NCBI GenBank assembly: GCA_008694505.1
Contig: VZDJ01007747.1
Span: 30,236,574-30,300,573, forward strand
DNA from: Cyanoderma ruficeps
Taxonomy: Eukaryota; Chordata; Aves; Passeriformes; Timaliidae
Reading direction: 5' to 3'
Length of the DNA: 64,000 bases
Part shown: positions 26,861 to 40,190 of the stretch, in pieces
Layout of the letters: the number at the start of each line of letters is the position of its first letter
Position numbering within the stretch: position 1 is the stretch's first letter
The notes under the pieces: generated by a model
The model's database searches: none
Told to the model about the DNA's origin: nothing
What the model saw: only the letters and a program-made list of their open reading frames with translations
Translations under genes and position numbers: made by a program

Positions 26861-29800
26861 ACCCCCAGGCTCTTGCCCAACCCCAGCTCACTTGCTGGGA
26901 GCAGTGGCATGATGAGAAAAAGAAAAAATACTCCAGGCTGTGCCAGCACTGCTCAAGAACGGCCGAGTCACCAGTGCATATTCAACACTTTTACCTACAG
27001 ATCAGTATCACAGCACCACAACACTGCGGTGGAGAAAGCTAACTTCATTCCTGAGGCAGAATACCTACCCATACTAAAAGATGGCATTGATTCCTCTCAG
27101 AAAGTCTTGGCAATAAACTAGATGCACATGGAGAGGCTTCCAGATAGGGACAGCTGTGTGTCAGCTTGAGAAGGTGACACAGAGTAGTTCTGTCACCATA
27201 ATAACAGCATCTGGCCAATTGCCAGCAGAACCCCAGCCCTTTGAAAGCATTGCAATACTGTTGTTTTTCTGTACATTGATAAGGCTTTTAAAATAGTTGA
27301 GAACTATTATAAAGTCATATGCAGCTCTTCTACTGTTGCCATGCTTTGAAGTCTGATCCTTGCCCTTGCTTCAGCCTGAATTCAATGGGAAAGCGCTGTC
27401 GAGTTTAATGTTTTCACTGTCTCACTATATTTACAACTTGATATGCTCCATCTGTTTTGTTCTTGTCAAGCCAGTCATGTTATATGTCTTATAAATATTT
27501 ATAAATGGAAGTTAATAAACTGAATCCACTTGGAAATAAAGTATGGAGCAATGATATACAATATTGCTTTTGTGTATGGATATCATTAAACTGAAGTTGC
27601 ATATCATATGTATATAAGATCACTATAAACAAGGAAAGGAATTGGCTGTCACATGCAACTTTATTCCACAATCCTGTTCATCTTCTATAAGCTTACAATG
27701 TTCGCCTATGAAGAAGCAAATTTCTGTTTCGGCAAATTTCTTCCTCAGCAAATTTGATAATTTTGGAACCTTCTTATTTCACCTTCTTATTTTACTAATG
27801 TGTGATTCACACCCTTATCTTCCTGTGCCAGCTTTATCCCTGACCTCAAGTTCAGCTTTCTCTTTCATATTTTTATCCCCCAAACGGTTTCTAGACAATA
27901 GATAAGTTGATATCCTTCATTCTCTTCCTGTATGAAGGTGATTAGAATGGTACACATTCCTTCAGGTAATGGTTTAATTGTGTCTTGAATCTTGTATTTG
28001 TGCAAGTCTTTATAACCTTACCTAAATCTCCAGGAAACTGCACAGGTCCTTTTTGCTTTCTGTATACTTCCACAAAAATTATTTCTTTCTTCTTTTAGCT
28101 TCTGATGAATTATTACCTTCCTAGTACTTAACACAAAAATGAAGAAGTATGATAAAATGAATCTTTCCCAAAGTGTTATCAAGTATTGTAGAAAAACTAT
28201 ACCGAATTAATGGCTTGTACAATAAACAGCATTATTTCCCTTAGGCTTTATTACAGTAAGAACACAAACAAAACAATTTTTTTAAAAAGACTTTTTTTTG
28301 GCATTGTGTATTTCTGATTGCTTTTAATTTTTTCTTTGTGAATGAGTCAATGTAAGGCAAATCATTAACTTCTGCCCTTCACTCTGGGAAATCCTTTCAA
28401 CATGTCAGCCTAATGGGGCCCACTTACGCACAATCAAAACTCAGGAAAAAATAGATGCTACATTTCCATAATCTGGTTTCTCATGGTCATACCTATCTTA
28501 GAGTAAGAGAACATCTGCTTCTGAAATAATTTCTCTCATATGGCAAAAATCAGGGAAAAAGAAAGAAATTTTTAAAGAGTGAAATATTACCATTTTTTAA
28601 GCAAAATAATGATAGTAATCTTGTGAGAATGTTAAAATGTCTTTCAGATATTAAATATTATGTAAAGGAGACACAGGAGTCATGTGAAGGAGTCTGTCAG
28701 TCTTTTATGCTCATCATAAGTACTTGAGAAATTCATTTACTATAGTTGTAATTTCAGGTATTAAGAAGTACTTAATGACAATTCTCTTTCATAAACAGAT
28801 TTTAGGCTCCTCTTAACCTATATTTGTCATTTTAGTAAATAAAAAAAATTAAGATATGACTCTGAAGAACAGCATTTGGCTGGGAGGCCACACTGCTGTA
28901 GGATGTGAAGTTTTTATTTTACACTGCTATGTTGGTTGTCTTTTCCTATAACCCAGGAACATGAACAGAGGTGGATAAATAAAATGACACACTCCAGTGG
29001 ATGAAAGGGCTGTGAACACAACAGCATTTCACTAACCTTTTGTTTTATGTCACCAGGAACTTTAATTGTTATTTTGTTGTCACTTGCTACTTAAGATTTT
29101 CAGACACTACAGAAAAATCAGCAAATATGCTTGTGATTTTATGCAAATAGTCTTAAAATATGGTAATTTTCACTTTTTCATTAAAATATAGGCAAAGTAT
29201 TGATATTTTCTGCAGAAAGTATGTCAAGTAAAACTATTTTTGTTAAATACAACTTGTTCTTTTCTGAAAAATTGTAGCCAGCAGTATCAAGGCACCAGAA
29301 AGGAGAGATTCCAAAGACATTTTTGTTCAATTGAAAACATAAACAGAGATTTGAGTTGATACCTCTTTGCAAATGTGTGGGAGTAGGGGTTAACAATTGG
29401 TCCAATTTTATTTCAGTCCTCATAGAATTAATTTAACTTAATTTTATCCTACAAAGAAAGGTTTCTTCTTGCTCCACTGCAAGTTTTAAGTATTTGTATT
29501 GTATCAAAATTCTTTGAGGGTCTATATTCTGTCCTCTACAGATTAAGAACTGTTTAATTTAGTTTTGAACAAAGGAAAATTAATTACAGCTGTTGCATTT
29601 GTTCTTTCATAGAGTCCTGGTACCTTGAGAAAAATGTAGAGATCTACTGAATTCTCTCTCCTATGACTGGAAACAACTCAATCCATTATTTTACACAAAA
29701 TATTTCAGAATATTATACATCTTTTTACTGTCAGAAATAATGAGTTTTTGTGAACTACACATGTATTAAATGATATATGTAACCAGGTGCAGTAAAAATA

Positions 29801-30159
29801 GCCACTAACCTTATTTTCCCAATGCTAAACTAGTCAGCATACACCACATCATCACAATTTGCTGCACCACTGTGAAGAGTGACCTAGTTCTGTCTTTTTT
29901 TCCTGGTATCTTCTTTTTGTTATGTGATTAGAAATTATGTGGTTTTGTACTAATATAAATGACATTTTGCCCACTCTGTGCTCTGTGATTGTCAGAATGA
30001 AGTCTTCTGTAAAGTTCAAAAATATTGGCAATTACATTTATTAAAAATCTTCGTCTTGCTGTGTAAGCCATTCAGAATTTGTGATGGGGAAAAAAGTGAA
30101 CACTTTTATACCTGCAAAAATTATGACTTTGTTAATATTTAGTGCTTCTAATATTACCA
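26861..30159. other. AT-rich intergenic DNA, first 230 bases possibly retroelement
   Basis: Positions 26861-27090 are GC-richer and may be the upstream end of the neighbouring LTR element. The remainder is AT-rich with no frame above about 90 codons. A 16-base perfect palindrome (TTATAAATATTTATAA) lies at 27489-27504. Nothing else is recognised. Confidence 0.5.
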
Positions 30160-30182
30160 TTGATAAGATATCATCTTATCAA
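30160..30182. promoter_or_regulatory. Palindrome of two opposed GATA motifs
   Basis: The sequence TTGATAAGAT, three bases ATC, then ATCTTATCAA forms a perfect 10-base inverted repeat. Each arm contains TGATAAG, which fits the (A/T)GATAA(G/A) site of GATA zinc-finger factors. Palindromic GATA pairs are bound cooperatively by some GATA proteins. Only the motif and symmetry are seen here; use as an enhancer is inference, and AT-rich DNA produces short palindromes by chance. Confidence 0.35.
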
Positions 30183-32564
30183 GCCACACAAGACTGAGTG
30201 CAAGTTTTCCAGCTACTGAGCTGATACAAAAAGGACCTTTATCTGTCTAAGCCATTGGCCTTCACTTGGGAGGTGTGACTGTGACCTCATGCTGGATTAC
30301 AGGCAGGGCAAATCGAATTTACAATATTTAGAGAAGGCCATTGCAGAATTATTTCAGTGCAGATGTGAATTCTTCTTGCTTCTCACACAAACGAGTGTTT
30401 GGATGGTAGCTGAACTTAGGGGCCATACCCAACAATATGTAAAGGTAGGAAAGGTTTTTCTAGGAAAAAGCAAGTATGGCACAGTAACTATTTTGTTTCA
30501 TCTTAGATCGCCATGAATTTTCTGAAATCTAATGTTATTGGAGGAAGTACAATCTTGTCTGTAGTATTAAATTAATAAAAACTGAGTTGAGCAGCTGTAC
30601 AACAGGTTTCATGGCCACTCCTTCCATCCCACGTATCTGACACAGAGGGAAGAATCAACATTTATCAGCTGTATTTCAATTATATGAACCTGTTTTTTCA
30701 TTTACAGAAAAATGTCAGATTCATGAAATCATCTGAAGGGAAGATGGGGGAGAATACTTTAATTCTTCAAAAAGTCATCTAAAACATACTGCCACATTTT
30801 AACTCTGAACATCAAGCTGTATCTGTCATATAAACCATAGCTATGCATTTTATTTTTATGAATTATGAAGCAAATTCTTGAAGAAAATGACCAGGTTTTG
30901 ATTAAAGGGGGGTGGGTGGAAGGGAAAAAAAGGAAGATCTTTATTTAACAAATGAGAATACTGTAATTTCCTTTACCTAATACAAAACCAAAAAAGTGTT
31001 CACTGAATTCAGTAAACTCCTCAGATTACTAAACTTTGCAATAAACAAAGAGTTAACACAATCTGTTGCTCTTGGCTTCAAAGTCAAAAGTGGGTTAAAA
31101 TGGACTGAGAAAGTTTAGAACAGTTATTGTTTCATCCTGTTTGTTTGCACACTCAGGAAAATCTCATTATAAATGACACATTCAATTCCCTTTTGAAAGT
31201 TTATCTTCACATAGATGGAAATCAGCAATGTTATGCTGAATTTTTATTAATTCAAGTTAGTGGATTGAGCAAAGTGAGGTTATGAACCAGCTTTTTTTCC
31301 GCTTCTGTTCCTTATGAGCAAAACATTGGTAAATGCTGCTTTAGTAATACAGAAATGATTTTGTTATAATTATTAGGTTTTGATTATGTTTAAAATATTA
31401 ACTGAAATTTAAAACGCTGCAATAAGTAGATATAAAGTAGAAAGTTGTTTACTACCAACTATATGAAAATGATTTTCATTTAATTTTCTGAACTAATTTG
31501 AAAAATATACTAAAGTAATTTGGAGAGATTCATTCTGTGAAGGATAATAAAGTATACTGCAATTCATTTTGGAATAGTTTCCAATAATTTTAAAATAGAT
31601 GGAAATTAATATTCTGGAATTAATTGATTTTATCTGTTATTGCTACTTAGAAATAATGCATTTCTGTTTTTCTTCAGAATCTAAAGGTTGCTAAGGAAAC
31701 CACTTCTATTATATCTGGGAGTATTGCTTAGAACTTCACTATATATAAGAAAAAATGGCAAATGTAATTACAACTACCTTCTATTCAGAAAGAATCTGCT
31801 CTTTTAATCAACAAGTTTTAATTTGTGTATTTTAATGTAACAAAAATTTTACATTGCATACACCTTTCCAGGAGGATTTATGCATAATTAGTGTTTTCAG
31901 GTACAAAAAGATAATGTCACAGCAAGAGTTCAATGCCGAGTTAAACAAATGGAGGCTGGGTAAAGGTGTGGATGAGGAACTATATTGGAGCATCCAGCTG
32001 ATCCTGCATTTAAATACAGTTGAATACAGTCATTATTCCTCTTTGATCTGCCCTGCCCAAGCTGAAGTGCAGAACATCATGCAGTGCAACCAGGCCAAGA
32101 GGCACTGGCCTCTTGGGGGGAATTACAATTGTTGTTCTGAACACTCAAAGCAATCAAAGTCTGTAACACATCATGTAAGGTTACCTTTGAGGGCATGGCT
32201 AAGTGATAGCTTGGATATTAGCTCTTTGCTTTATGGAGAGACCCTCTCTTTGGGAAACTACTCACAAAATAAAGTGGACTTTGGACTAGACACTTGAGCA
32301 AATGATGTAATTTGACCTAAAGACAGCTGAATTTCAAGAGGTTATGTAAGTTATATTTATATAGATTTAGAGCAGAAATAGAAGAGAGAAGGAACAGGGA
32401 GAAAACATAGTCTGCAAAGAGATTCCAAGTACCCACTGGATAAAAGACTAGATCAGTATGATTACAGTCAGGAATTTTTGTAATGAGAGTATCTGCTATT
32501 TTATGAGCATCCTGCTGTCTGACAGCAAATATAAGAGTTAATATAACTAACCTCTTGGTGTTTA
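30183..32564. other. AT-rich intergenic DNA, no gene seen
   Basis: The longest frame is a 147-codon plus-strand frame at 31854-32297. It has no recognisable domain, and its N-terminal methionine is not in a notable context. I treat it as chance. No repeats are recognised. Confidence 0.5.
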
Positions 32565-32870
32565 GGTAGCTGGCTGTCCAGACATTCAGGGCACTGCCCA
32601 CCCTGACTGGCCATGGAGCCCCCCCGGGTCTCCCCGACCCTGGCCAGGGTGGGGCCAGGACCCCGTTTACCCCTGTCCCAGTCTGCCAGTCCCTGCCCCA
32701 GAGGTGTTTGCAGCAGGGCTGGTCTCCAGCTCCCACACCAAGAGCCCCCTGAGCCAGGTCCCTGCGCAGCCCTGTGACCTGGCCTGGCCCATCCCTGTCC
32801 GCAGGACAGTGCCCCATGCCCAGGGCTGTGTCTGACCCACGTTCTCTTTACCAGGTCTGATCCTCAACAC
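32565..32870. other. GC-rich patch of unknown origin
   Basis: About 300 bases are strongly C/G-rich (runs such as CCCCCCCGGG and CCCTGGCCAGGG) inside flanks that are AT-rich, with abrupt edges on both sides. CpG pairs are few for the GC content, so it does not look like an active CpG island. Overlapping open frames on the minus strand (32317-32817 and 32667-32921) follow from the composition. Possible explanations are an inserted retroelement fragment, a decayed CpG island or a GC-biased gene-conversion patch. I do not recognise the family. Confidence 0.5.
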
Positions 32871-35800
32871 AGCTGCTCTCAGTCTTTGGGAATTATTTTT
32901 TTTTCCCGAGTTTCCACCCATTTCTGGTTAATGCTCTTATCTGAGTGTCTATGGTTAATAGTAGAGAGACACGTCAGCTGTTAAACACCAATAATGCCAG
33001 AAGCAAGCAGTAGGTGGCACAAGATTACTTACCCAACTTCCACAACATTTTGGGTATCTGCCCAAGTACAATGAAGTTTCAGAAAGGGTCTGCAAAGCCA
33101 CATGCCAACAGAGAGTTTAAAGACAGGTTATTTCTAGTTATTTTTGTAAACAATTTCTTCTAGAATTCCAAGGAGTTGGAGGGAACTTTCTCTTTTTGAA
33201 GAATAGGGTTATGGCTGTAATGTCGTTATAGAGAATTGCTTCTGTAGAGTTAATGTAGCTGCCAAAGTGAATTTAATAAATTCAGATGGGCTGGAAAATA
33301 TAATTTGGGAGATGCTACCTGCAGCTGTGACTCATTTTCCATTAATTTTCTAGTAGTCATGGATTTCCTACCCATCTGGAAGATATTATTTAAGATTATA
33401 GCTGGGTTTAAAATCCTGGGGACTAAGAGCTGTTATTTTGATAGAAGTAGGCCAGGCATGTGAATAGAGAGTTGTTGGAGGGTAATAAAAAACATTCGAT
33501 TCTCAGTTTTCAAGTTGTTCAGAGACCTTTTCCTATTGGATGAACCTTCAGAGACCTTTTCATATTGTTGGATGAACCCAACAATAGCTCAGGTGTTTTG
33601 CTTACACAGAATGTGGTCCATGTGGAAATTTTATTTTAAAACTGTTAAGCTCAAAGAGGTAAATGATGGACAAGAGCTGGTTCATCTGAGTAACTTCTTA
33701 ATACACAAATCCTGAGAACCTTGCCTAGCTAGAAAGCTGGAGCTCTGATTGTGGCTGGAGTCAGAGCTTTCTTTCTCTGTAAAAGTTCAGAAAATTAGGC
33801 TTATATATTCAGAGAAATTCAGTGATGACTATAAAACTGTGTATAGAAGAAACTATCTTTCAGTTTTCCATGTTCTTGCTTCCTTGAAGTATAGAGTTAG
33901 GGTAAGGAGTGGGTTCCACATTGTTGTATTGAAATAAGTTCACACTTAAAATACAAACAACACTTCTGTCAACTCATAAGAAATTTATCTTTAATTTTTA
34001 AAGAACCATTATTATCTTGCTTGTATGGCAAGCTATGAAAGCCCATGTGGAAGCATAAAGACTGATGTGAAGGGTCTAGAGATTCTGTTTACTAACTGCC
34101 TAACGTCAGTTCATTCTCTACAAGCAAATCAGAAGCCGTCACCCCTCAGCATCAGTGCTTTTTCCATCCATTGTTAGTGCTGTGTTGCTTCCCTGGGTGG
34201 AATGCTATGGAATGCTGTTGGCAAGGCGAGGGTTTGGATTACAACTACAGGAGGACAGTCTCACCCACACCTCAATGTGCCTTCTGCTGTGTATGAATGA
34301 GCACACACAGAGGAAGTTACTGTGCAATAACTAACACAAACCCAGGAAAATTTCTACACCAGAGACCAGAAACAAAGATTCAAATACTACACTAGGGAAT
34401 ATGTACGGTTTCTTCAGTGATACTAATGTTGGATACTGGGCCAAGTCAGTCTGTAAGAAATGGAAGTAGTTGAAAGTACTTTCTAAAGCAGAAATATAAT
34501 GCTTCAAATGAATTGAATATTATTCATTATCTGTGCTGCTGGTAATCAGCTTTTGAAACAAGAATGAAATGCCCAGATATGAATATTCCTGGAAAACACG
34601 TAGCCTTGAAGCAGAAAGATTGTTTGGCAGGTAGCTCAGTAGTACATACTGAGGCAACAGAAGTCACCTTGAGAACAGATGGAATACAATCAAAGATTAA
34701 TGGCAAATTTATGATCCCTTTAAGAACAGGAGCCAAATAAAGTCAAATTGAATCATAAATTTGGAGGCTATATAGGATCAGAACATGTAGAAAGTAGACT
34801 TATTGCTAAAGTCAATTTGGCTACTTGGCTAAGAACTGAGAGCACTCTGAAGCACTGCAGAATGGGTTTTGGGCTAGATTTGCTAATCTCCTTAAGCAAT
34901 TAAAAGAGAGAAATAAGGAAACTGAAACAGAGCATAGCAAAAGCTATAGGCTTTCTGACTGCAAAAAAGAGGCTTTTCTATCTATTGGCTTTGGGAATTC
35001 CAGATAGAATACAGAACAGCAGTTAAATCTTATGTTATAGCACAATAATTCTTCATACTCTGTGTAGCACTAAGTGCATATTTAACAGCTCATGTGAGAA
35101 GCGCTGTAGAAGTCTAGACTCTTCTAGTCATGCAGCACTTAATGTAACTGCTTGTCTTCTCAAGTTTTATTGCAAGAAATATTTATTGAAATAAATTCAT
35201 CTATAAAATACTCATGACTGAGACATGATATTTATTCATAAATATTAATTATAGAATGTGTATTATTTTCACTAGCAGTAAACCTATATTACCTTCAGGT
35301 ATGTTAGCTCAAAATGATACCAGTTTCTTTGTGCTATCTAGTGTAACTTCTAGCTAAAATAAGAAATTTCAGATGTGAATGTCTTTTAGTGTTACCTTGT
35401 TTAAGGCAGTGGGGAGCCTGTAAACAGTAACATTTTGGAGGAGAAAGTGAAACAGGAATTAAGCTTAGTATGGTGTTTTAGGGTTTTGCTTGCATGTTCT
35501 CCTTCGGTACCAAGCATTGCTTGAGAAATAACAAATTTGATTGATCCAGAAAATAAAGTAGTGTAGCTGCAGTAAGTTGAATGAGTTTAAAAAGAATACT
35601 TTTGTTTTGGATAAATACCTCTTACAGTAGTAAAATTAAATAAGGGTTTTCCAATCAAATTCTACACTAGTAATACTGCAGCTAACTGATTTCCAAAGGG
35701 GCTTTTGCTGATTTTTATCAGCTGACATTCAGGTAAGAATCATTTCTATTGATTGCCATTAATTATTATATTATTCCATTAATTATTAATTCATCCTATT

Positions 35801-36095
35801 GATAGAGATGGGATGCATGGCATACAGTTTAAACCAGGACTCAATGATATAAATGGCCTGCAGTTCATGGTGGCCTGAGGGAACAGGAGGCTGGCAGAGG
35901 CAAGCACTTACTTCCACGCTGTGATAGGACACAGCATTGTCACATGCTGAGAGGTTTCTGAAAACTTTAACCTGTATCTTCAAAACTGCCAGTTTTGTCT
36001 CCATTCATTTTAATCTGGTTTTGGTTAAAGGACATACGTATTTCTTTCTTGTTTAATAGCAATTTAGTCCTTTTGATAACTAAATTGATAGCATG
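32871..36095. other. AT-rich intergenic DNA, no gene seen
   Basis: All frames are 72 codons or shorter and none resembles a known protein. Apart from a short direct duplication at 33.5 kb, nothing is recognised. Confidence 0.55.
33518..33578 (+). repeat. 29-bp imperfect tandem duplication
   Basis: The word TTCAGAGACCTTTTC at 33518 recurs at 33547, and both copies run on to GGATGAACC. The second copy carries a three-base insertion and one substitution. Two copies only, consistent with a slippage duplication that has since diverged. Confidence 0.8.
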
Positions 36096-36366
36096 AAGTG
36101 ACACAATGAGAGGAATGGATTCAAATTGAAAGAGAGTAGCTTTATATTAGATATTAGAAAGAAATTCTTTACTGTGAGGGCAGTGAGACACTGGAACAGG
36201 TTGTCCAGAGAAGATGTAGATGCCCCATCCCTGGAAGTGTTAAAGGCCAGGTTGGATAGGCTCTGAGCAACCTGGTAGAGTGGAAGGTGACCCTGTACAC
36301 TGCATGGGGGATGGAATTATATGACATTTAAGGTTCATTCCAACACATTCCATGATTCTATGATTT
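36096..36366 (+). mobile_element. CR1 LINE 3' end fragment
   Basis: The segment follows the familiar 3' end of avian CR1 non-LTR retrotransposons: CACTGGAACAGGTTGTCC, then GGTTGGATAGGCTCTGAGCA, ACCTGGTAGAGTGGAAGGT, and the diagnostic terminal repeat ATTCTATGATT at about 36356-36366. It is 5'-truncated, keeping only the end of the reverse-transcriptase frame and the 3' UTR, with many substitutions. CR1 insertions characteristically lack poly-A tails and target-site duplications, and none is seen. Dead copy. Confidence 0.92.
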
Positions 36367-39300
36367 TTTTTCTGGGAAATATATAGGGAACAAGGAATGA
36401 ATAATGTCAAAAATCAGCAGAGGAAGAACCAATGCATTCTCATCTAATATTTCAACTGTCATGTCAATTGAGCTTTGTTTAGTATTTTTAATAAACTAAT
36501 CTGTAATTAATGGTGCTATATTAATTGCACTATTATCAAGAAAACACAGCTGAGAACAAGACATTCTACTTTTACTGAATTTAGTTACTGCATAAAGGAG
36601 AGAAAAAGACTACAAACTACAGACTTAATGATACAAGTGAAAATTTTGCTCTGAATGAGAAATGTGTTGAAACCAACAGAACTTATCACAGAAAAGCTGT
36701 CTTTGCAGAAAGAGCATAATGAACAGAGCTGAAGTGATGGCATGCTGGAAAGAAGCTGCAATGAGCTGGAAAGAAGGAACATAAGGATAAAAGTGACAAG
36801 AAATATGCCACATTAGAGTAATGATAGTGAGATGCATTAAAGTCTTGCTCTCTTTATTTGAAAAGTGTAGGCTCACAAAAGATCTCCCCAATCATTTCAG
36901 GGAGAGCTATTCACTAGCATAGAGATGTGGCTCTGTTTTGCTATTGATTCAATGAGTTGACCCCCTCTGAAATCATGCAACTTGACTCTTGCAAATATGT
37001 CAATATACACGATTCCTGTAGCCATGGAAGGCCTTTAGCTAACAAATCATGCAGGACTTTTGCAAGTTAAGCTACAGTAACTGGGTATAAATGAGCCCAA
37101 AGTAAAATGTGATCCTTGGATTTCTATGTAGCTTGTAAAGATAACTCCAGCCAAGCAAGGACAGTATCTGCAATTATTTCATGAGCATGTGTATCAACAG
37201 CTAGTCTTGTAGCACCTAAGCAGTGCTAACTTTTCATTTTCAAATGCTGGGGGAGAAGGTGACCTTTTCAGTAACTGCATACCTGGTAGAGCATCAAAAG
37301 CAGGAATGAATTCTTTTTCCTCCTTCCCCAGAGGACTTAAACCCATGTGTTTCCCGTGAACATTCTGATCATCATCAACACAGATCACCAACAGCTTAGG
37401 AGGACTCACAAAAAATCATAACATATGGTCAAGCAATAAAACAACTAATATAATGAGGAACTCTCCCCTTCTACCACTGATGTCAAGGCACACTGCAGCA
37501 AGAAGCAGTTCAAATCAGTGGGTGTGTCTAAACAGCTGCTATGAAACATTTGTCTACAAAACCACAGGCCAGGATTTCAATCCGTGGTCTAGGAATTTCT
37601 TACACATTTACATTAGCAGCCATGAGATTAAAGAGTGGAAACATTTGCAAGTTAAGATTCTTTTTATTACACAGGTGTACAGTCAATGACCACCAGGAAA
37701 ACAGGGATAGAATATATTTGCATTTCAGTCCAAGTATTTCAAACAAATACCCATTTTTTGCTTTGTTATTCACCATAATTCTCCAGTTGCCTTTATGAGT
37801 TCAGTTTAAAACAAACAATAGTAGTAAGTAAAACACTGGTTTATTGGATAAACACAGAGGGGGAAAGTAAATAAATATTTATTTATTTAGGCAAAACAAC
37901 TGTGCCCAAGACTCCAGGTATTGAGTTATTCAAAGAAATCTGTTCATAGCATTTTCTAACATAATTTTAATACTTCTAGCAATCTGCTTCAAATTTTGTC
38001 TATTCATTTGTGCTTGAATGATTTTCTAGACACAGATAAGATTTTAGATTTCAGAATGCAACTCATTACTAAAGATAATGGACAATTTTCTATGGTAAAG
38101 AAGTACATTACAAGAGTACAGAAGCACTATTGTATTAGAAAAAAAAATTAAAACCCCAAATTGCATAGACTATGTAAGAGGAGAATGAAAAATGGGCACC
38201 AAAATTACTGTGCTCTTAGCTCTAATTAAATTTTTCTAGACACTGTTTCAACACACTAAGTATAGACATTATTCAATATTCAAGAAAAGCAGAAAAAATC
38301 TCATTTATTACTTTCTGCAGTAGGAATTCAAATTTCTTAGAAAAAGGAAGAATATAGGCAACATTATTTTGTTCCATTTCTTCTTATCCTCTTTGAACAA
38401 AGCTTTTATCTGGCAGAAATATGTACAGTTATGATACTAGTGCAGGAATCTTGTCTAATAACATTTCAGCAGCTGCTGTGATTCTTTTAGATTTCTTTTG
38501 GTTTTGTCTTTACCTAGTAAGGAAAAGAAATTTTCATTTGAGTAAATGTTAATAATACCTTTTTGTGCACTTTGAAAACAGACAACACTCCGCTCGAATT
38601 TTCACGTGAGTATCTCCATTACTATGACCTATTCACACTGATTTTCATAGCAAGGATGTCCCAATGTGGTCAGAAGGGCCTGGGCTTTGGCAAAAATTGT
38701 TAGCTGTGATACATTTTAGCACTCCCATCATTCAGCAGAAACATATTAGACAGGTCTAATAATTTCTGAAAGTACAAAATGTTTTCAGGAGGTGAGGAAA
38801 GTTTCTTATCTTGGTGGGGAGCTTGTAGAAACCCTCTACTAGTACATTTTCTTTTTCTCCTCAATATTATTTCAACTTGTTCATGACTGGTAAGCTATTA
38901 TGAAATGATAAATATTCAAGAGCACTGACTTTAATATGTGCACAGAGTGTAGAAAAGCGTAACATTACATGCAGTGTGAAGCAGTTGAAAAGTTATCTTT
39001 TATCACAAATGCTACAAAGAACATGTCAGTGAAGCATTTCAATACATACAACAAAATGTTATTTTTTCCCTCAATTTATACAGCTCTACATGAACTTTTT
39101 AGAAACTGCTCTTGCTCATGTTCCATCAAAAAGCTGAGATATATTTTTCTTTTCTTGTGAAGCACATCTGTAGGCTCATCCTTCCAACTGCCTGGCACAA
39201 TCACCCAGATGTGCCCCCCACCTCTCCCAGCTTGCAGCTAAGGCAGTGTATGCACACTGGGCTTTTATTTTAGCCAAACTTACTGAGACTCAACCAAAGG

Positions 39301-40190
39301 TGAAGTGCATGTGCTTCATCTCAGGTTTGTTTTTCTTTCAAAAATACATAGCACAGGAATGTTTAGTTTCTGTGGTTTTGCTTAAATACATGCAAAAAAA
39401 ATGCAAATGCAAGACTAACACAAAAATTATAACTTTGAGCTGTCAAACAGTACCACCATTACATGCCCATGCAATTTTTCTTAATTCTGCTACACTGGCT
39501 ATTAAACTTTGACCCTTTATTCCACAGACAACACTGAAAAGTGGGGAAGAATGGGAATAAGGACTATGGGGGGAACCAAAGAACTGGAGCTTTTTTTGGT
39601 TTTTTTCTGTTCTTAAAAGATTCTAGATATAAATCCTGGAACATGAATGACTAATGCATGTAAACTAAAAATAACATAGTAAATTCAAGCACTGATTGTT
39701 ATACATGTCTATTGCATCAAAGCACAGCTGGTTAAAAGTTGTGCTCTGCTGTGCTGTCATGTGAAATGAACCTTATTTTAATTTTACCCCAAATTTTTTT
39801 CTAGTGCAAAAGAGTAATTTTACTTCTGAGATCACATAAACACTGTCAGTTACCCAGAGAAATCCCAATGATGTCGGAGAGAAGGAAAAAAGAATGAAAT
39901 GTTCAAGAATTTATATTTCCTATAGTTACAGATTATGCTATAGAGGTTACTATTAGAAGTTTTTCATGTGCCTTGGGCAATTAAGTTCATTACTCCATTT
40001 TTGAAGTTTCCTACAAGTTTCCTCTTGTATATTAACAGACAGGTTAGGTAAAATTCTTGACAAGTTTCTAGACAACTTCTGCAGAAGGCAAACATATGAA
40101 AATTATTGACTTCTTACATGATATTTGTTTAAAGGTTTCCCATGTTATACTTTCCCATTTTATACTCACACAAAAAAATGCTTCAATTTT
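36367..40190. other. AT-rich intergenic DNA, no gene seen
   Basis: Frames are 88 codons or shorter and uninformative. An 18-base perfect palindrome (TAAATAAATATTTATTTA) sits at 37868-37885 inside a TTTA-rich tract. No exon, RNA gene or further element is recognised. Confidence 0.55.

Noticed and set aside
31854..32297. 147-codon plus-strand frame
   Set aside because: No family resemblance and ordinary desert composition. Length is within what chance allows in 64 kb searched in six frames.
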